This document shows positions 58,012 to 64,000 of a stretch of 64,000 nt of DNA, piece after piece. The translations under genes and the position numbers were made by a program. The stretch spans positions 41,262,001 to 41,326,000 of the forward strand of contig NC_134539.1 in the NCBI RefSeq assembly GCF_050624435.1, given 5' to 3'. The stretch is from Tenrec ecaudatus. Lineage: Eukaryota > Chordata > Mammalia > Afrosoricida > Tenrecidae. Within the stretch, counting starts at the first letter, position 1; each line of letters opens with the position of its first letter. The notes below the pieces were generated by a model. It searched no databases, was not told the origin of the DNA, and was given only the letters and a program-made list of their open reading frames with translations.

Positions 58012-59360
58012 ACTTATTATTGTTGTTGCTGGGTCCCATCAGTTGCTCTGACCCATAGCAACCCCATGTAGAATAGAAGGAAACGCTTCCAGGTTCTGAT
58101 GGTGTCACAATCATTCCTACATTTGAGTCCTTGCTGTAGGCATTGTATCAATGTATCAATGCATCTCCTTGAGGGCTGTGATAGTTAGGGTTTTTTTTTT
58201 TATTGTACCAACATGGCACTCATAAGAAGAAATGAATGGAGTCTAGCCTGTCAATGAGGTCACAGCCCACGGTGTCTCCTTGTGGGTGTAGCCTTCTCAT
58301 AAGGAGGATCCTGGCAACTTGCTCTCTCTCTGCTTTACTTCCATGCTGTTGTGACACTCAGAAGAGGAGGAAACCCTTATCATGTGGAAAGTCTTACCAG
58401 TGCTGAGTCGTTTCCACCTCCATTGGATCCACTAGACTTTTCACCCACTAGCCTGTGATCTTCCTGCATTTGGCATCAATGCTTGTGACTGTGTAGGTCT
58501 GAAGAGGGATTTATGGACTAGTATCAGACTTAAGTTATAGTATCAGACTTACGGACTTGATCTGGATTGGCCTGGGCTGTTTGCTTGACATATAATTACT
58601 CCTTGATTCAAAGTTCTTTCTGGTACCTATATGAGTGTCACTGGATTTGTTTCTCTGGTCAACCTGGCCTAACACAAGGGCCTTCCTCTTTTTCACTGAC
58701 CTACTACTTTGCTAGCCACTATGTGCTTCTCCAGAGGCAGGTCTCTCTTGAGAACATTTGACTCAAAGCATGTGAGACAAAGGCTTTCCATCCTTCCCTA
58801 GAAGAAACCTTATGGTCCAAGACAACTTTGTTTGTTCTGGAAATCCATGATATGCAAGGAAACTACAACATGTTCATAGAAAAAAAATCCATTATCTCTT
58901 AATTCAAAATAAATGCTCATGGAAGCAAAAGTAAAAAATCAGATGAACTCATTGGAGCCCCTCGTATTTAATATTCTTCAACAATGCTATAATTCAAAGT
59001 GGTCAATTATTCTTCAGTCCTCTTTATTTATTGTCCCTATCATGGTAACATGAAGCATTTAAAAACACCATGGCTTTGGTCAACCGTAATATAATGCTCA
59101 AAAGAATATCTTCAGTTTTGTACACTTTAAAGAGATCCTTTTCAGTAGACTTTCCCAGTGAACTAAAGCATTTGACTTATTGACTGCTGCTTCCATGAGC
59201 TTTGATTGTGAATCCAAGTACAACTCAATCCTTGACAACTTCAGTATTATCATCCTTTATTATGATGTTACTTATTGGTCCAGCTGTGAGGATTTTCATT
59301 TTCTTTATGTTGATTTGTAACCCATACTAAAAGATGCTCAATATTCTTTAGGAGTTATTT
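58012..59360 (-). mobile_element. RTE LINE 3' part (antisense), split by a solo LTR
   Basis: It starts 'ttattattgttgttgctgggtcccatcag', breaks at 58176 and resumes at 58677 with 'agggccttcctctttttcactgacctac'. It continues through 'ttgactgctgcttccatgagctttgattgtgaatccaag' to 'gcaatattctttagg'. A further block of about 100-150 bp of other sequence seems to sit near 58850-58960. Confidence 0.88.
58177..58676 (+). repeat. ERVL-like solo LTR (sense), perfect 5-bp TSD
   Basis: It reads TGTGATAGTTAGGG ... CAACCTGGCCTAACACA, flanked by agggc at 58172-58176 and 58677-58681. This orientation shows the TGTGATxGTTA start shared with MLT2-type ERVL LTRs. The LTR is inside an antisense RTE. Confidence 0.88.
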
Positions 59361-60183
59361 AACTCCATTCAGGAATGATCTATACACACCTGCAGGCTAA
59401 CCCCCAACCAGAGAGTTAGCCAGAAACATATTAACCGTTCTCTTTCTAGCCACTGGAGTCTGTAAATAGATCGTACCTGTCATGCCTGATGAATGAGTTT
59501 CAGGAAGTATTAAAAACCCCAGGTGTCTCTGAATGCATCACGCTGAGGCTTCTTGACCTAAACAAGCACTGCATGCTATCTCTGCTTGGCTGGCTACAGA
59601 CTGAACTCTGTCTGATAGGTGGGACTTCCTAAGTCTAGTTCTTTTCTTTGTTCTCAACGGCTGCTCACTACTCATACTTTCCACCAAGGACCCTTCTAAC
59701 TCTCTGAAATACAGGGTGCCACACAAACTGTCTGGACCATTTAGAATGTAATCCGAGGAAATGTATCTCCCTCAATCTTAGATTTATGTTTAGCTACTTC
59801 TAGACATATCACTAGCCACCCCATTCGCGATCTCGTGATTGCACTATCTCCACCCCACAGAAAGTTTCCAGTTTGCATGATATTTGTTTTTGGCTGTCTG
59901 TTCTTGGTTCCCAGTGTCAATAATACAGCCCAAGTCCACAGTTTAAGACATGTGTGATTGCTTTACAAAGGATAATGCTAAAGATACGAAAAGTCACGTT
60001 GGTTGTTGTCAGGAATCACCAGGTAAATTCTGATTCACAGTGAGACCCTGTGTCCATCAGAATGAAGTAATCTTCAAACGTATACAACGGTCTTTGCACA
60101 ACCCTGTGCACACGAGTCCTGCACCATCTTCACAATTGTTATTATGTTTGAGCCAATTATTGCACCAATCGTGTCAAACCATC

Positions 60184-60328
60184 TGTGGTAATCAATTTGA
60201 GGAGTAAGAGTTTAGGGGTGGAGTCTAGGCTGTCCTTCAGGATATAGCCAGTGAGGCCTCTATGTGGGCATGGCCTTCTCTTGAGAATTCTGGGAAATCT
60301 GCTATATTCTTCCTTGGAGGCGGGAGAC

Positions 60329-60402
<74 letters not shown>

Positions 60403-60800
60403 TACTTCCTGTGAGATATTGCAGATGACAAGACACATGGAACTAAGCTAGTGCCCTGAGCTGGAGAAGCCACATGGACCTACCCAGATGCAAACAGACC
60501 TCTGAAGCCGGAGAAGCCATGTAGAGACCTTTGCCAGTGCTGAGATGCCACTGGATCCAAAGAATTTCTGTGCACTGGCCTGTGATCGTCCTGCATTCAG
60601 TGTCATTGCATGTGTTTTGTGAGTCTGAAGAGGATTTTATAGATCAGTATCAGACATATGGGCTAATATTGGACTTTGGGCTTGGACTGGACTGGGTTGG
60701 GAGGCTTTCTTAATGTGCAACTACCCTGTATATAAAACTCGCTCTGATACACATACGAGTTTCCGTGGATTTGTTCCTCTGGTCTCCCCAGACTAACCCA
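60184..60800 (+). repeat. ERVL-like solo LTR (sense) with (TC)n expansion
   Basis: It reads TGTGGTAATCAATTTG ... CCCAGACTAACCCA. Host flanks ccatc (60179-60183) and cctct (60801-60805) are a decayed TSD. It carries the long CT tract that shorter copies have as a few 'gagagag' units. Confidence 0.82.
60332..60399. repeat. (TC)n microsatellite, 68 bp
   Basis: The alternating TC tract lies inside the LTR. It makes spurious Ser-Leu and Arg-Glu repeat frames. Confidence 0.97.
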
Positions 60801-61734
60801 CCTCTCATCAAGGGTATTGCTCTTTTTCACTGACCCACTACTTGGCCAGGCATGATGCCCTTTTCCAGGGACTGGTCTTAATAACATGTCCAAAGCACTT
60901 GAGAGGAAGTTTCCTCATCCTTGCTTCTAAGGAATCCTTTGGCTATACTTCTGACACAGATTCGTTTGTTCTATTGACAGTCAATAGTATTTTCAATATA
61001 CCTGGCAAGCACCAAATTTCATATGCATAATTTTTTCCTTCCTTATTCAATGTTCAACTTTCATGTATATATGAAGCAATGGAAAACACTTAGGCTTGCG
61101 TCAGGTGCACGTAGTCCTCAGAGTGATGTCCTGGTTCTTCCAAGCTTTAAAGAGGTCTTGAGGAGCAAATTTACAAAATACAGTGCTTCCTGTGAACACT
61201 TGAGTGATTCTTTCATAGGGCCAAGCAAAACAAAATCCTTGACAACTTTAATCTTTGATCTGTTGATCATGAGGTTTCCTGTTGATCCAATGTAGGGATT
61301 TTTGTTTTCTTTACATTGAGTTATAATCCATACTGAAGGCTCCAGTCCTTGATTTTCATAAGCAAGTGCTTCAAGTCTTCCTCATTTGACCAAACAAGAT
61401 TGTGTTATCTGCAAATCACAGGTTATGATGCCATGTTCTTCTTCATATGGTCCAACTTCTCAGGTTCTTTGTACAGCATACAGATTGAATAAATATTGGG
61501 AAAGGATAAAATCCTGACACACACGTTTTCGTGATTTTTAAACCATTCCTTTCTCAACTCTATAGTTGAGTATGATCCACATAATCAAATGCCTTTACAT
61601 AGTCAATAAAAAACACAATAAAACCTCTTTCAGGTATTCTTTGCTTTCAGCAGATATCCATCTGACATTAGCAATGTCCTCACTACTCCTCATTCTTTTC
61701 AATCTAGCTTCCAACTCCAGCAGCTTCCTATAAA

Positions 61735-61795
61735 TGGATTACAACTCAATGTAAAGAAAACAAAAATCCCCACATTGGTTCAATAGGAACTTTCT
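61735..61795 (+). repeat. Sense RTE piece inside the antisense RTE
   Basis: 'aaatggattacaactcaatgtaaagaaaacaaaaatccccaca' is sense RTE (compare 6670-6705), whereas both flanks are antisense RTE. Confidence 0.75.
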
Positions 61796-62445
61796 TGATC
61801 AACCGCTAACCATTGTTAGATTTTTTTCAGAAAAATTTTACTTGCATGTGATATTAATGAGGTAGCTCTCTTCCCAATTTATTTGCATAAATGAATGAGC
61901 GCTTCAAGTGCTTCATCAACTATTGGAAACATTTCAATTGGTATTCTGCGAGTCCCTGGAGCCTCGCTTTTGGTTAATGTTTTCAGTGAAGCTTAGACTT
62001 CTTAGCACCATTGGTTACTGATCATATGCTGCCTCTTGAAAAGGTGGGATGTCAACTAGTTCTTTTTAGGTGCAATGACTCTGCATATTCTTTACATCTT
62101 CTTTTGTGGTTTTCTGCATCGGTTGATATTTTGTCCATAGGACCTTTGAATACTGCAAATCCAAGCATGAACTTTTTCCCACTTCTTCCATCTTAAGATA
62201 CTGAGAGTGTTTTCTTTCCTTTTGGTTTTCTAACTACAAGTTTTTGCATATTTCATTATAATCCTTTATTTTGTCTTCTTGAGCTACATTTTGACATTTT
62301 CTGTTCAGGTCTTTTACTTCCTCATGTTTTCCATTTGCTTTTTAATGATCTATTGCTTTCTTCATGTATGATGTTCGAGATGTTATCCCACAGCTCACTG
62401 GGTCTTCTGTCCTTAGTGTTCAATGAGTTAAATCTATTCAGGAGA

Positions 62446-64000
62446 TAAGAGAACATGAGCAAATCAACACAAAACAGGAGATAATAACCAAGATGAAGAT
62501 ACCTGACTTCCTATCATATCTTTATAGTATGAGAAATTCCTGAAGTACAGAGAGCTTTTAACTTAGAGAAACAGAAGGCAGAGTAGAGATTGATGTCTTC
62601 CACAGAATTTAAGGAATCTAATCTTGAAGGAAAGACATCATTCTAGAGTCTTCATTCTGCTAATGTGGCCCATGGGCCAGCAAGCACTGATGTTCACTGA
62701 GAACACTTTCCTTCATCCTCAGTAAAAATACGTATTCCCCACCCCACTTTATTTTCCTTTGTTGTCTCCATTTGTCTTCTCCATTTTCTCCTTATTTACA
62801 TAGAAGAGAGCTAATTTTACAGAGTCACAGCTTAGTGCCATGGTGAAAAGCATGAAGATGTAAAAGGAAGCTGATTCCCAGAACAAAAATATGCATTTTT
62901 TACACCTCCCTTGATGATTCTTATAAGCACATTTGTGTCAGAGAAGCATTATGTGGCGCGTTTCCCAAACTCATCTGGAGATAATAATCTCCTTGGGTAT
63001 GGGCTAAAATGCATAATCCCATAGGCAAGATAAAACTTTCTGATTGGAATTTCCAAGTTATAAAAGGTAGATGATCTATAGGTTTACCAAGCAAGTTTTG
63101 GAAATGCTGCTACAATTCATAGGATTAGAATTAGGTAGACTATTAAAATTGACTGTACTTTGACTACATTTTCAAAAACTCTGTTCTACCCAGAGAACAA
63201 GCTGCTTTGGGAAGTGGTGAGTCCTGGTTGTGGGGCCCTTCTGAATAGAGTGGACCATCTGTCAGAGATGACAAATAAGGGACCTCTGTCCTCTGAGCAT
63301 GGTAAAATCAGATGATTCTTTCCAAATATAAAATGTAGATGCTTCTGAATCCCATCCCACGGTAATTTCTCAAACCAATTTATAGAGACACACTTAGTAC
63401 TAAAAGGCAGTGGTGAATCAAAGAATAAAAAAATGTTGACCCCCCATTTCTGTAGTCTGTTCCCACCGCTGTCGTTCATGAGAATTGCTGGTAATTCATC
63501 TAAACTGTGATCTCAATGGCACCAGGAACTGAAAATAGAGCCACGGGTTCCAGGAAGCAATTAAGGGTTTTTCTACTGAGCTCAGCTTGAATTAACTTCA
63601 AGGAGTCTTGAAGCTGCCTAGATTTTTCACACCAAGTCATGTCATGGCACATAATTTGATGCTGTAATTTATTCACAGTTAATTCTTATGAAATGAAGCC
63701 CAGTGGCAGTTTCACCGTAACAAGAGAAGGAAGTGCTTCTTGTTTTATTGCCAGAAAAATGTTCGCTGAGGTGAAAAGTCGAGGTGCCCCCATGATCTGT
63801 TAATATACAGGTAATTGTTACGTGGAGTTCTCACACTGAGCAGCAACACGAGTTCTCAATTGGACTGCTATGAAATTCCACCGTGACTTCTCTTTTATTC
63901 CTCTGGTTGTTTGAAGACGAGATTCCATTAGACTTTTTCCCTTCTGTTTCAAGTCCAGCATCAAGTGGGACCACTCAGGATTTTCCAGGAGATATTCTAA
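62446..64000. other. Unique sequence; CNE-like near 63580-63850
   Basis: No transposon was recognised in the last 1.5 kb. The 63186-63479 minus-strand frame (97 codons) has no domain I recognise. The right part has homeobox-like and low-divergence-looking words but no proof of function. Confidence 0.4.

Larger units (their letters stand above)
60001..62445 (-). mobile_element. RTE LINE, long antisense copy, split by a solo LTR
   Basis: RTE sequence at 60001-60183 resumes at 60801 ('ctctttttcactgacccactacttggccaggcatgatgcccttttcc'). It runs through the reverse transcriptase ('atttcaattggtattctgcgagtccctggagcctcgc') into the linker and endonuclease boundary ('ctcactgggtcttctgtccttagtgttcaatgagtt'). 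A short sense-oriented RTE piece (61735-61795) lies inside. Confidence 0.88.

Noticed and set aside
60157-60451. Arg-Glu and Ser-Leu repeat proteins
   Set aside because: Translation of the (TC)n tract inside a solo LTR.
1-64000. CRISPR arrays, operons, bacterial promoters or riboswitches
   Set aside because: None is present; repeats are dispersed vertebrate transposons, and base composition and content are mammalian.

Overview
The window looks like mammalian nuclear DNA from an afrotherian, most probably a tenrec (Echinops telfairi or a close relative). Three signals support this. (1) Many tRNA-derived SINEs read 'ccaccagggctcc' in antisense and share a 3' end with the RTE LINE; these are AfroSINEs. 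(2) At least ten copies of an RTE (BovB-like) LINE are present. (3) There is a complete hAT element with the SPIN-type end CAGCGGTTCTCAACCTGTGGG; among afrotherians SPIN is known from tenrecs. The species call is inference from repeats only.

I find no intact host protein-coding gene, rRNA, CRISPR array or bacterial-type operon. Nearly all open reading frames are short and fall in antisense or decayed transposon sequence. The real coding remnants are fragments of RTE endonuclease/reverse transcriptase and of a mariner transposase. The region is therefore a gene desert or the inside of a very large intron.

Layout. 0-5 kb: an L1M-like fragment, an AfroSINE, a MIR, a 1.5-kb copy of an unclassified retroposon ('family B') with a 16-bp target-site duplication (TSD), a CNE-like unique stretch and the SPIN element. 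5-11 kb: AfroSINEs, LTR remnants and a three-deep nest (RTE containing RTE containing family B), then another RTE. 11-22 kb: old MaLR-type LTR remnants, AfroSINEs, an unclassified 3' element ('family C') and the first copy of repeat 'family D'. 22-31 kb: the second family D copy split by an ERVL-like solo LTR, a short family B copy, a second solo LTR, an AfroSINE inside an AfroSINE, and an RTE. 33-38.5 kb: a long antisense RTE carrying a solo LTR and a hAT MITE, another solo LTR, and an internally deleted mariner. 40-46 kb: three RTE copies, two of them head to head. 46-55 kb: AfroSINEs, MIRs, an MLT1-like LTR, a tiny family B copy and a 1.88-kb family B copy, then a 76-bp (TA)n. 55-64 kb: another solo LTR, a perfect 28-bp-arm palindrome, and two antisense RTEs each split by a solo LTR at nearly the same RTE position; the last 1.5 kb is unique.

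How the parts relate. RTE supplied the machinery for itself and, by shared 3' ends, for AfroSINEs. Family B copies have A-rich tails and 12-17-bp TSDs whose cleavage side is TT|AAAA-like, so an L1-type machinery probably moved them. ERVL-like LTRs left only solo LTRs with 5-bp TSDs. hAT and mariner elements left 8-bp and TA duplications. Relative ages can be read from the nesting.
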